Of a DNA stretch of 28,005 nucleotides, positions 1-7,211 are shown one piece after another. The first letter of the stretch is position 1; every line of letters begins with the position of its first letter. The position numbers and the translations under genes are program-made. The DNA lies in assembly GCF_050315115.1 (NCBI RefSeq), contig NZ_JBNPOJ010000021.1, forward strand, positions 1 through 28,005. Direction: 5' to 3'. Below the pieces are notes generated by a model, which saw only the letters and a list, made by a program, of their open reading frames with translations, did not search any database and was not told where the DNA came from. The DNA comes from Peptoniphilus_A sp022767005 (lineage in GTDB: Bacteria > Bacillota > Clostridia > Tissierellales > Peptoniphilaceae).

Positions 1-29
1 GAATTAAATATTTAGTGAAAAGTTTTGTG

Positions 30-69
30 TATCAGCTCATTTTAATAGTTTGTGAGCTGATATTTTTTT
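30..69 (+). terminator. Rho-independent terminator of a plus-strand gene left of the window
   Basis: The arms TATCAGCTCA (30-39) and TGAGCTGATA (53-62) form a perfect 10-bp stem with a 13-nt loop, followed by seven T (63-69). The T run lies on the plus strand, so it should end a transcript entering from the left. On the minus strand there is no U-rich tail. Confidence 0.85.
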
Positions 70-103
70 GACAATAAAATAAAGCCATGGAGACCACGGC
101 TTT
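70..103 (-). terminator. Terminator of the etfBA operon
   Basis: Read on the minus strand just past the etfA stop, AAAGCCGTGG and CCATGGCTTT form a 10-bp stem (one G-U pair) with a 3-nt TCT loop. An ATTTTATTG tail follows. On the plus strand the wobble would be an A-C mismatch, which supports minus-strand use. Confidence 0.75.
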
Positions 104-108
104 AAATC

Positions 109-1104
109 TTACTTTCTATTTTTAATTTCTTTTATTAAATCTGGAACTATGTTAAATAAATCGTCTACTATTCCATAGCTTGCTATGTTAAATATTGCTG
201 CATTTGGATCCTTATTTATTGCAATAATTGTCGCAGAGTTTTCCATTCCCTTTGTATGTTGAATTGCTCCAGATATTCCAAGGGCAATGTATAGATCTGG
301 TTTTACTTGCACGCCAGTTACTCCAACTTGAATGTCTTTATCACACCAGCCAAGGTCTGTTGCAGCTTTTGTTGCACCAACTGCACCGCCAAGAGCATCG
401 GAAAGTTCTTCTACTAAATGCCAGTTTTCTGGTCCGCCAAGTCCTAATCCACCTGATACAACTATTTTTGAATTCATAAGCTTGTCGAGTAGTGGGTTGA
501 TGTCAGATTTTTCAAAGCCAATAAACTTTGTAGCAATGTCTTCTGCCTTAAGTTTTGCTTCTTCTTTTATGATTTCAACATTTTTACTTTCGTCGCGAGT
601 TGCTTCCACAAAAGCTCCTCTTCCAATTGTTGCCATCATAACTTCAGATAAAATTCTTACGTCGCAGAATAATTTTCCGTCAAAGGAAGGTCTAATCCAT
701 TTTATGTCTTTTTTATCTTCTGTTAGTTCAACTGATGAGCAGTCTGCAACGAGTCCAACGCCTTTATTGGCAGAAACTCTTCCGGCAAGGTCACGACCGT
801 TGTGGCTAGCTGGTAACATTATTATTGCAGGGTCGTATTTATCCATTAATGCTTCCAAAACTTTTGCATAGCCTAAGGTGTTGTAATTTTCTAAAAGTTC
901 ATCATTTACTTGTATTACTTTATCGGCGCCATAATACCCTGATTCCCTTGCAATGGCGTCGTTATTAAATCCAATTTCAACTGCTATTAGTTCTTTATTT
1001 AAATCCTCAGAAAGTTCTCTTGCCTTGGACATAGTTTCCTTAGTAATAAGTGAAAGTGAACCTTTTGATGTTTCGTTTACTACCCAAATATTTCCATTTT
1101 TCAT
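109..1104 (-). CDS. etfA: Electron transfer flavoprotein, alpha subunit
   Basis: Subunit of the cytoplasmic EtfAB heterodimer, which shuttles electrons between acyl-CoA dehydrogenase-type (or lactate dehydrogenase-type) partners and other redox carriers. The 331 residues match family length. The N-terminal half has the ETF fold (around 1-195). The C-terminal FAD domain shows GGLGLGGPENW, then GATKAATDLGW, then LYIALGISGAIQH and AINKDPNAAIF, all classic EtfA signatures for FAD binding. The start ATG at 1104 has AGGTGA just upstream, overlapping the etfB stop; only 8 nt separate the genes, so they are co-transcribed. No dehydrogenase partner gene is present in the window, so the electron donor and acceptor cannot be named. 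Confidence 0.96.
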   Translation of the reverse strand: MKNGNIWVVNETSKGSLSLITKETMSKARELSEDLNKELIAVEIGFNNDAIARESGYYGADKVIQVNDELLENYNTLGYAKVLEALMDKYDPAIIMLPASHNGRDLAGRVSANKGVGLVADCSSVELTEDKKDIKWIRPSFDGKLFCDVRILSEVMMATIGRGAFVEATRDESKNVEIIKEEAKLKAEDIATKFIGFEKSDINPLLDKLMNSKIVVSGGLGLGGPENWHLVEELSDALGGAVGATKAATDLGWCDKDIQVGVTGVQVKPDLYIALGISGAIQHTKGMENSATIIAINKDPNAAIFNIASYGIVDDLFNIVPDLIKEIKNRK

Positions 1105-1112
1105 TTTATCAC

Positions 1113-1910
1113 CTACACTAATATTTTCTTATCTTCTAAAATTTTTATGACTTCTTTAATATTTCCACTTGCAGAACCAGTGTCAATCATGTTTCCTGCT
1201 TCTGATTTTCTAGGGGCACTTAAATCCTTTACTATTGTAAGAGAACCTTTTTGTCCAAGTTTGTCGAGGTCAAGTCCAAGGGAAGATGCAGTTAAGACGT
1301 GAATTTCTTTTTCCTTTGCAATTTCATCTCTATTTAGCGCAAATTTTGAAGGCTTGTTCACAGAACCCTTTAGGGCTGTTGCAACAAAAGGTGTAGATAA
1401 TTTTACAGTTTCAACGCCTGTACCTACATTTCTTTTAACTTCAAATTCGCCATCTCGATAATTTATGTCGCATAGATAAGTAACTTGATTCATGCCGAGC
1501 CTTTCAGCAATTTGTGGACCTACTTGTCCAGTATCGCCGTCTGTAGTTTGGTCGCCTGTAAAGATTATATCGTAATCACAAATTGATTTTGCCGCTTCTG
1601 CAAGTGCATAGGAAGTTGCTATTGTGTCAGAGCCTCTAAACTCAAGTCCTTCTAATAAATAAGCCTCTTCTGCGCCCATTTGTATGCAGTCGCGCAAAAA
1701 TTTTTCTGCAGAAGGTGGTCCCATAGTTAGAACGTCAATTTGCACATCTTCTTCTACTTGTTCTGATATATTTAATGCAAATTTAAGTCCACATAGGTCT
1801 GATGGATTTATTATAGTTTTAATTCCATCCCTAATTAGGTTATTAGTTTCTGGATCGATTTTTGCATTAGTTGTGTCAGGAACAGTTTTCATTAATAATA
1901 ATATTTTCAT
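1113..1910 (-). CDS. etfB: Electron transfer flavoprotein, beta subunit
   Basis: Partner of EtfA. EtfB binds AMP, or a second FAD in electron-bifurcating forms. It begins MKILLLMKTVPDT, the usual EtfB opening, and carries the nucleotide-binding stretch GDQTTDGDTGQVGPQ followed by AERLG. I start it at the ATG at 1910, giving 265 aa, because AGGAGGAACT lies directly before it. A 7-codon-longer start at 1931 has no such site. The DGDT-QVGP element is shared with bifurcating ETFs, but sequence reading alone does not settle whether this one bifurcates. It is the first gene of a two-gene operon with etfA. Confidence 0.95.
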   Translation of the reverse strand: MKILLLMKTVPDTTNAKIDPETNNLIRDGIKTIINPSDLCGLKFALNISEQVEEDVQIDVLTMGPPSAEKFLRDCIQMGAEEAYLLEGLEFRGSDTIATSYALAEAAKSICDYDIIFTGDQTTDGDTGQVGPQIAERLGMNQVTYLCDINYRDGEFEVKRNVGTGVETVKLSTPFVATALKGSVNKPSKFALNRDEIAKEKEIHVLTASSLGLDLDKLGQKGSLTIVKDLSAPRKSEAGNMIDTGSASGNIKEVIKILEDKKILV

Positions 1911-1938
1911 AGTTCCTCCTTTAATATTCATATATTTA

Positions 1939-1967
1939 ATTATATACCCTAAAAATAGTAATCTAAA
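1939..1967 (-). promoter_or_regulatory. Probable promoter of etfBA
   Basis: On the minus strand TTTAGA (1967-1962) and a perfect TATAAT (1944-1939) are separated by 17 nt. Transcription would begin near 1932, about 20 nt before the etfB start. The -35 matches the consensus at only four of six positions. Confidence 0.6.
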
Positions 1968-2023
1968 ATAAAGATTGTACTAGGATCCTTATAGAGAATA
2001 AAAGTAAAAATAAAATATTATTT

Positions 2024-2065
2024 GTTGCATTTGCAACTGATAATTAATATCAAATGATTTATAGT
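2024..2065 (+). promoter_or_regulatory. Fur-like operator and probable promoter of the import operon
   Basis: TGATAATTAATATCA (2038-2052) differs at one position from the 7-1-7 Fur palindrome TGATAAT-N-ATTATCA. The overlapping 19-mer beginning at 2033 matches the classic Fur box at 14 of 19 positions. Directly upstream is a perfect 6-2-6 palindrome GTTGCA-TT-TGCAAC (2024-2037). A plausible -10, TATAGT, sits at 2060-2065; no convincing -35 is seen, so the exact promoter is uncertain. The position just before an ABC metal-chelate import operon supports iron or metal repression. Confidence 0.7.
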
Positions 2066-2113
2066 ATTGGTGCAGGCGGATATTTACTATTTAATATATA
2101 GGAGGAAGAATTT

Positions 2114-2875
2114 ATGGAAAAAGAAAAAAATATTTCAATGGGACATGATTTTTTAAAGTTTTTAGGTAGGACTAAACTTCGACCAGGTGGAGGGGTTGTT
2201 ACTAAATGGTTACTAGAACAAGTGGAAATCAATAATTGTTCTAAAGTTTTAGAGGTTGCATGTAATCAAGGTGATAATTTGATTAGTTTATATAATAAAT
2301 ATAAATGTAAGATAATTGGAATAGACTTAGATGAGGGAGTTATTGAAACTTGCAAGGAAAATTTAGAGATTCTAGGATTTAATAATGATGTTGAGGTTTT
2401 AAAAATGAATGCTACAAACTTAGATTTTAAAGATGAATCCTTTGATCTAGTTTTAAATGAAGCAATGCTTACAATGCTTTCTGATGATGATAAAAAATTA
2501 GCTTTAAAAGAATATTTAAGAGTTTTAAAGCCAGGTGGAAAATTAATTATACACGATGTTGCTATTGAAGGAAATGAAGAAGAGCTTAGAAAAAAAGTTT
2601 CTATAATGGCAAATATAAATGCTTGTCCACTTTCTAAATTTAACTGGGTTAAATTATTAGAAGAAATGGGTTTTGAGGTTATTGCTCAAAAGCATGGAGG
2701 ATTTTTATTGCTTGATAAAGAAACAATAATAGAAGATGAGGGTGCCATTGGTGCTGTCAATTTCTATAAAAATGCAAATAAAGAAGAATTCAAAGAAAGA
2801 ATAGCAAAAATGAAAAAAAGATCAGAAAATACTAATATTAGTTATATTGGAATAGTAGCAAGGAAAGGAATATAA
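2114..2875 (+). CDS. Class I SAM-dependent methyltransferase, first gene of the import operon
   Basis: A 253-aa Rossmann-fold methyltransferase of unknown substrate. Visible motifs: motif I VLEVACNQGDNL (45-56), the ribose-binding acid in IIGIDLDEG (D71), an NAT-LDF adenine-site region (99-105), FDLVLNEAMLTML (110-122) and LKPGGKLIIHD (138-148). Motif I is unusual, with A-C-N in place of the common G-C-G. The N-terminal stretch LGRTKLRPGGG (18-27) precedes the core domain. GGAGGAAG lies at the correct distance from the ATG. It ends one base before the binding-protein gene, so it belongs to the same transcript. It might modify the imported chelate or a metabolite linked to it, but nothing in the sequence identifies the acceptor. 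UbiE/menaquinone, TehB and ArsM roles are not supported. Confidence 0.85.
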   Translation: MEKEKNISMGHDFLKFLGRTKLRPGGGVVTKWLLEQVEINNCSKVLEVACNQGDNLISLYNKYKCKIIGIDLDEGVIETCKENLEILGFNNDVEVLKMNATNLDFKDESFDLVLNEAMLTMLSDDDKKLALKEYLRVLKPGGKLIIHDVAIEGNEEELRKKVSIMANINACPLSKFNWVKLLEEMGFEVIAQKHGGFLLLDKETIIEDEGAIGAVNFYKNANKEEFKERIAKMKKRSENTNISYIGIVARKGI

Positions 2876-2876
2876 A

Positions 2877-4025
2877 ATGAAAAAAATAACAAAAAAATTA
2901 AGTTTAATTTTAGTTCTTACAATAATACTTGGACTTTTTTCTTCATGTAATAAAGAAGAGTCCAGTGAGGTAAATAATAAAGAAGATGTTGTTACAAATG
3001 AAACTAAAGAAGCTAAAAAAGAGGGAAAACATAAGATAATTGACCATGCAGGTAATGAAGTTGAAGTTCCTAACAATATAGAAAGAATTGTTATAGATCA
3101 AATTCCTATACTTTCCACGTATACTGCTTATCATGGAGGTAAAGCACCTTATATTGTAGGTTATGCCGGCTCTTTAAAAGAGGTCATTTCTGATACTGTA
3201 TTAAAAGAAATGGCACCTGAGCTATTAAAAGCGGAGAATACTGTTCATGCTCAATCTGATATTAACATAGAAGAAATAATGAAGTTAAAACCTGATGTAA
3301 TATTTTACAATGCACAAAATAAAGAACATTTCGAGCAATTAAGTAAAACTGGTATTCCTTGTGTTGGTTTTGCAACTGTTGGTGCAAAAACACCTGCTGA
3401 CCCAATTAATAGATATGTGGAGTGGTTGAAACTTTTAGAAGATGTTTTTGAAGAAAAGGGCAAAATGGATAATTTTGTTGATGCTGGAAATAATATTGTG
3501 AAAGATGTTGAGCAAAGAATTGCAAAAGTTCCAGAAAATGAAAGGCCAAGTGCTATGATTTTATGGAAATATGTACAAGGAACACCAATTGTTGCAGGAA
3601 AAGGGGTATTTGGAGATTTTTGGTTAAGAAGACTTGGTGTAAAAAATGTTGCTGGAGAAGCTAAGGGATTTGCAAAGATAAATGTAGAACAAATTTATGA
3701 ATGGAATCCAGATATATTATTTCTTGATGGACCAGGACTTCTTGACATCAAAACAAAAGATGTATTCGATAACAATGTTAAAGGAATTGATTTTTCTAAT
3801 TTAAATTCTGTAAAAAATAGAAGAGTTTATAATACAAAACTCGGTATGTGGAATTGGTTTACACCTAATCCAGATGGACCACTTGTCTTAGCATGGCTTG
3901 CAAAATCAACTTATCCAGAATATTTTAAGGACTATGATTTAAATAAAATAATCAAAGAATATTATTCAAAATGGTACAACTACAATCTTAATGATAAAGA
4001 GATTGAGGATATGTTTAGTATATGA
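2877..4025 (+). CDS. ABC transporter substrate-binding lipoprotein, metal-chelate/cobalamin class
   Basis: 382 aa. A basic, hydrophobic signal peptide ends in the lipobox-like LFSSC, giving a lipidated C24 and membrane anchoring outside the cell. A charged linker (25-50) leads into a two-lobed BtuF/FhuD-type fold: DHAGNEVEVPNNIERIV is the standard entry strand of this class, and INIEEIMKLKPDVIFY the usual lobe-1 helix. The C-terminal lobe has INVEQIYEWNPDILFLDG and WNWFTPNPDGP. The ligand could be a ferric siderophore, haem, a corrinoid or another metal complex; sequence reading does not choose between them. It is followed by permease and ATPase genes that overlap like links of one operon. 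Confidence 0.9.
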   Translation: MKKITKKLSLILVLTIILGLFSSCNKEESSEVNNKEDVVTNETKEAKKEGKHKIIDHAGNEVEVPNNIERIVIDQIPILSTYTAYHGGKAPYIVGYAGSLKEVISDTVLKEMAPELLKAENTVHAQSDINIEEIMKLKPDVIFYNAQNKEHFEQLSKTGIPCVGFATVGAKTPADPINRYVEWLKLLEDVFEEKGKMDNFVDAGNNIVKDVEQRIAKVPENERPSAMILWKYVQGTPIVAGKGVFGDFWLRRLGVKNVAGEAKGFAKINVEQIYEWNPDILFLDGPGLLDIKTKDVFDNNVKGIDFSNLNSVKNRRVYNTKLGMWNWFTPNPDGPLVLAWLAKSTYPEYFKDYDLNKIIKEYYSKWYNYNLNDKEIEDMFSI

Positions 4026-5047
4026 TGAAAAAATATTTCATAAAAAATGGGAATATTAAATTTTATGTGTATATAATATTATTCATTTTTCCTATATTTA
4101 GTGCATTAATAGCCATTTCTATTGGAAGGATGAGCATAAGTATTTTCGATATATTAAAATTATTTAAAAATCATATTATGAATATAAAGTTGGATCCTAT
4201 GCTTGAGTCTGTAATAATCAATATTCGCCTGCCTAGGATAATAACAGCATTAATTGTTGGAGCTGGACTTACTTGCGCTGGAATTACCTTTCAGTCACTA
4301 TTTTCAAATCCACTTGCAACTCCTGACATTTTGGGAGTTACAAGTGCATCAAGTCTTGGAGCAATAATAGCTATACTATTATCATTAAATACTATGGGGA
4401 TTCAAACCTTAGCACTTTTGACAGGGCTTTTATCAATTTTTATAACACTTAGAATAGTAAAAAGCGTTGGTTCATCAATTATTATGCTTGTATTATCGGG
4501 AATAATTGTGTCTTCGTTTGCAAATGCAATAAGTTCTCTTCTTAAATATACAGCTGATCCAACAGATAAACTACCGCAAATAACTTATTGGTTAATGGGT
4601 TCTTTTAGTAGAGCATCCTATGCTAATTTGCTTCTTGCAGGACCTTTAATAATTTTATCTGTGATTTTTATTTATAAAATGAGATGGAGATTAAATATAC
4701 TATCTCTCTCAGAAGATGAGGCAAAATCTCTTGGGATAAATGTGAAAAACACGAGATTATTATTTATATTTGCATCAACTATTATTACTGCAAGTTCTAT
4801 ATCCCTATGTGGTCAAATTGGATGGATAGGTTTAATTATTCCACATATTTGTAGGCTGATAGTAGGAGCTAATAATGTTTACACAGTACCTATAGGCATA
4901 AGTTTTGGAGCAGCCTTTATGGTTTTGATTGAGTCTTTGTCGAGAACTATATCTGTAATAGAATTACCTATTTCTATTTTAACGGCTATTATTGGTGCAC
5001 CAATATTTATAGCCTTACTTAGAAGAACGGGAGGACAATTTAGATGA
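4022..5047 (+). CDS. ABC transporter permease, FecCD family
   Basis: 341-aa polytopic membrane protein with about nine or ten hydrophobic segments. Family signatures are clear: IRLPRIITALIVGAGL followed by CAG and FQSLFSNPLATPDILG near the N-terminus, and GWIGLIIPHICRLIVG near residue 280, the coupling-helix region of the BtuC/FecCD/FhuB class. The ATG at 4022 overlaps the binding-protein stop by 4 nt; a second in-frame ATG at 4025 is equally possible. Only one permease gene is present, so it should act as a homodimer that passes substrate from the lipoprotein to the cytoplasm. Confidence 0.94.
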   Translation: MMKKYFIKNGNIKFYVYIILFIFPIFSALIAISIGRMSISIFDILKLFKNHIMNIKLDPMLESVIINIRLPRIITALIVGAGLTCAGITFQSLFSNPLATPDILGVTSASSLGAIIAILLSLNTMGIQTLALLTGLLSIFITLRIVKSVGSSIIMLVLSGIIVSSFANAISSLLKYTADPTDKLPQITYWLMGSFSRASYANLLLAGPLIILSVIFIYKMRWRLNILSLSEDEAKSLGINVKNTRLLFIFASTIITASSISLCGQIGWIGLIIPHICRLIVGANNVYTVPIGISFGAAFMVLIESLSRTISVIELPISILTAIIGAPIFIALLRRTGGQFR

Positions 5048-5844
5048 GGTTAAAAGTTGAAAATGGTTATTTTAAATATAATAAATCGGAGTATCTTTTA
5101 AAAGATATTAATTTTGGACTTAATAATTCTGATGTGCTTTCGGTTTTAGGTCCCAATGGTGTTGGGAAGACAACTTTAATTAAGTGTATTATAGGTCTTC
5201 TAAATTGGAGTAAAGGAGAAAGTTTTTTAGAGGATAAAAAAATCTCAAGCATGAAAAGTAGAGAGCTTTGGAAAGAAATTTCTTATATTCCTCAAAAAAG
5301 ACATTTTATATTTTCTTATTCTGGGTTAGAAATGGTTTTATTAGGTCTTGCTACAGAATTAAGTGCTTTTGAGAAGCCCAGAGAGGAAGATAGGAATAGA
5401 GCTGTAGAAACTATGAAAAAGATTGGTATTTGCCATCTAAAAGATAAGGATTGTAATAATATGAGTGGCGGAGAACTGCAAATGATTATGATAGCAAGAA
5501 GTTTAGTGAAGAAACCCAAGGTAATCATATTAGATGAGCCGGAAAGTGGATTGGATTTTAAAAATCAGTTAGTGATAATGGACTTAATAAAGAATTTAGC
5601 TAGAGAAGAAGGAGTAATTGTAATAATAAATACTCATTATCCAGAGCACGCATTGTCTATATCTAATAAATGTATTTTACTAAATTACAATGGAGAACAT
5701 AAAATTGGAAATACAGAAGATATTTTAAATCCTTCAAATATAAGAGATGCTTTTGCAGTTAATGTATCAATTGAGAAAATAGAAATAAGTGGGAAAGGAT
5801 ACACAAGTATTATTCCCACGAGTATAGCAGGTGATAGATATTAA
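5044..5844 (+). CDS. ABC transporter ATP-binding protein, FecE/BtuD type
   Basis: 266-aa ATPase of the importer. Walker A GPNGVGKT (36-43), Q-loop Q84, signature MSGGE (140-144; a variant of LSGGQ), Walker B VIILDE (160-165), D-loop SGLD and H-loop H198 are all present, so it should be active. The ATG at 5044 overlaps the permease stop by 4 nt (ATGA), with GGGAGGA just upstream: tight translational coupling. Its last 14 nt overlap the proposed GTG start of the cupin gene. The 30-40 residues after the H-loop domain vary widely in this family. Confidence 0.95.
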   Translation: MRLKVENGYFKYNKSEYLLKDINFGLNNSDVLSVLGPNGVGKTTLIKCIIGLLNWSKGESFLEDKKISSMKSRELWKEISYIPQKRHFIFSYSGLEMVLLGLATELSAFEKPREEDRNRAVETMKKIGICHLKDKDCNNMSGGELQMIMIARSLVKKPKVIILDEPESGLDFKNQLVIMDLIKNLAREEGVIVIINTHYPEHALSISNKCILLNYNGEHKIGNTEDILNPSNIRDAFAVNVSIEKIEISGKGYTSIIPTSIAGDRY

Positions 5845-6487
5845 AAATATAGTTAAAGGGGAAACTTTAAAAGCAGAAGTTTTGATTCCTATTAAAAAAG
5901 CTCAAACTATCTCGAAAAAGATAAACATTGGCGAAGATTATAGTTTGATTTTATTGAGTTTATATAAGGGAACGGATATTAGCGGAGAAAACTATAATGA
6001 AGAAAAATTCTATTTTTTATTAGATGGAAAAGTTAAAATAGGTGGAAAAATATTAAAATCTAATGAATGTATAATATTTCAAAAAAATTTATTATTTGAC
6101 ATACGAGCAGAAAATAACAGTTATTTATTAGAAATAACTATATACAAAAAGGAGAATGATGAAATGAAAAACATATTAAAGGGAGAAGTAATAAAATTAA
6201 AAGATGCAATATCTTATGTTGATGGTGGAATTTCAAATTTAGATATAGTTTCAAGAAATGATTTAAAGATAATGTTAATGGCTTTTGACAAGGGAGAAGG
6301 CTTAAATCCTCATAGTGCACCAGGAGATGCACTAGTAATACCCTTAGAGGGAGAAGCTACTCTTACTGTTGATGATAAGAGTTATGAAGTAAAAGTAGGA
6401 GATCAATTAGTTTTTCCAAAAAATATAAACCATAGCGTCAAGGCTAGAACAAAGTATAAAATGCTTTTGATTTTAGCAATTGAATAA
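5831..6487 (+). CDS. Tandem two-domain cupin protein with an internal start
   Basis: 218 aa made of two cupin-like halves that resemble each other: NIVKGETLKAE (from about residue 5) parallels NILKGEVIKLKD (from residue 114). The second half (112-218) is a complete small cupin with one motif-1 histidine in NPHSAPGDA, followed by ALVIPLEGEATL, and a motif-2 histidine in FPKNINHSVKA. The first half has lost both histidines (GENYNEEKFYFLLDG; FQKNLLFDIRAE), so it probably binds no metal. The GTG at 5831 has only a weak ribosome site and overlaps the ATPase gene. By contrast AAAAGGAG at 6147-6154 lies 9 nt before an in-frame ATG at 6164, so a separate 107-aa second-domain protein is likely made. 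Last gene of the operon; role unknown. Confidence 0.75.
   Translation: MIDIKNIVKGETLKAEVLIPIKKAQTISKKINIGEDYSLILLSLYKGTDISGENYNEEKFYFLLDGKVKIGGKILKSNECIIFQKNLLFDIRAENNSYLLEITIYKKENDEMKNILKGEVIKLKDAISYVDGGISNLDIVSRNDLKIMLMAFDKGEGLNPHSAPGDALVIPLEGEATLTVDDKSYEVKVGDQLVFPKNINHSVKARTKYKMLLILAIE
6147..6166 (+). promoter_or_regulatory. Internal ribosome binding site and ATG within the cupin gene
   Basis: AAAAGGAG (6147-6154) precedes ATG (6164-6166), in frame with the long cupin reading frame. The product would start MKNILKGEVIKL and contain exactly the intact C-terminal cupin domain. This site is stronger than the one at the upstream GTG. Confidence 0.6.
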
Positions 6488-6564
6488 ATAAATTGTACAT
6501 TAACTAAGTGTTAAAATTTTGTTATTTATTTATAAGAAAGTAGTTTATAAAAAAAATTCTAGGG

Positions 6565-6600
6565 TATAATGAGAATGATAATATTTATCACAATATTATC
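6565..6600 (+). promoter_or_regulatory. ahpC promoter -10 with overlapping Fur/PerR-like operators
   Basis: A perfect -10 TATAAT lies at 6565-6570, with a weak -35 region around 6541-6547. TGATAATATTTATCA (6576-6590), one mismatch from the Fur 7-1-7 palindrome and three from the PerR one, covers the expected start site near 6577. The 19-mer from 6571 matches the Fur consensus at 16 of 19. A further inverted pair GATAATAT (6577-6584) and ATATTATC (6593-6600) overlaps it, giving room for two dimers. This is a repressor-type placement. Confidence 0.8.
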
Positions 6601-6641
6601 GCGAAAAAAGTTAGATATTATTAAAATAAAAGGAGGATAAT

Positions 6642-7211
6642 ATGTCACAAATAGGAAAGAAAATCCCAGAGTTTAAAACAAATGGCTACAATCCAAAGAA
6701 AGAGGAGTTTATCGAAGTTACAAATAAAGATTTTGAAGGTAAATGGACAGTATTAATGTTCTACCCAGCAGATTTTACTTTTGTATGTCCTACGGAACTT
6801 GAGGATATGCAAGAACAATATGCTAAATTACAAGAATTAGGTGTTGAAGTTTATTCTATGTCAACTGATACGCATTTTGTTCACAAAGCTTGGCACGATC
6901 ATTCAGAAGCTATTTCTAAACTAGAATTTACAATGCTTGCTGATCCACATAAATCAATTACAAGAGATTTTGATGTACTTGATGAAGAACCAGGTTTGGC
7001 GCAAAGAGCTACTTTTATTATTGACCCAGATGGAATAATTCAAACTGTTGAAATTAATGCTGATGGAATTGGCCGTGATGCTAGTCAAGTATACGATAAG
7101 ATTCGTGCAGCACAATTTGTAAGAAATAATCCTGGCGAAGTATGTCCTGCTAAATGGAAGGAAACAGGAGAAACATTGACTCCGGGATTAGATCTTGTTG
7201 GTAAAATCTAA
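6642..7211 (+). CDS. ahpC: Alkyl hydroperoxide reductase subunit C (2-Cys peroxiredoxin)
   Basis: 189-aa typical 2-Cys peroxiredoxin reducing H2O2, organic hydroperoxides and possibly peroxynitrite in the cytoplasm. The peroxidatic site is FYPADFTFVCPTE with C49; the resolving cysteine is C168 in GEVCPAKW. Length and the C-terminal TPGLDLVGKI match the AhpC subgroup. AGGAGG before the ATG fixes the start. The stop overlaps the ahpF start by one base (TAATG), so the peroxidase and its reductase are translated together. The promoter has a strong Fur/PerR-like box, so peroxide or metal control is expected. Confidence 0.98.
   Translation: MSQIGKKIPEFKTNGYNPKKEEFIEVTNKDFEGKWTVLMFYPADFTFVCPTELEDMQEQYAKLQELGVEVYSMSTDTHFVHKAWHDHSEAISKLEFTMLADPHKSITRDFDVLDEEPGLAQRATFIIDPDGIIQTVEINADGIGRDASQVYDKIRAAQFVRNNPGEVCPAKWKETGETLTPGLDLVGKI

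Noticed and set aside
332..871. 179-aa open frame on the plus strand opposite etfA
   Set aside because: It is a shadow of the strongly recognisable etfA on the other strand, with no ribosome site and no family resemblance.
2114..2875. Assignment of the methyltransferase as UbiE/MenG, TehB or ArsM
   Set aside because: The general Rossmann motifs are shared by all these families. The cysteine pattern of ArsM and the specific signatures of the others are not seen.
6500..6520. Possible terminator after the cupin gene (TTAAC-TAAGT-GTTAA then ATTTT)
   Set aside because: Only five A/T-rich base pairs; too weak to claim. The import operon may read through toward ahpC or end elsewhere.
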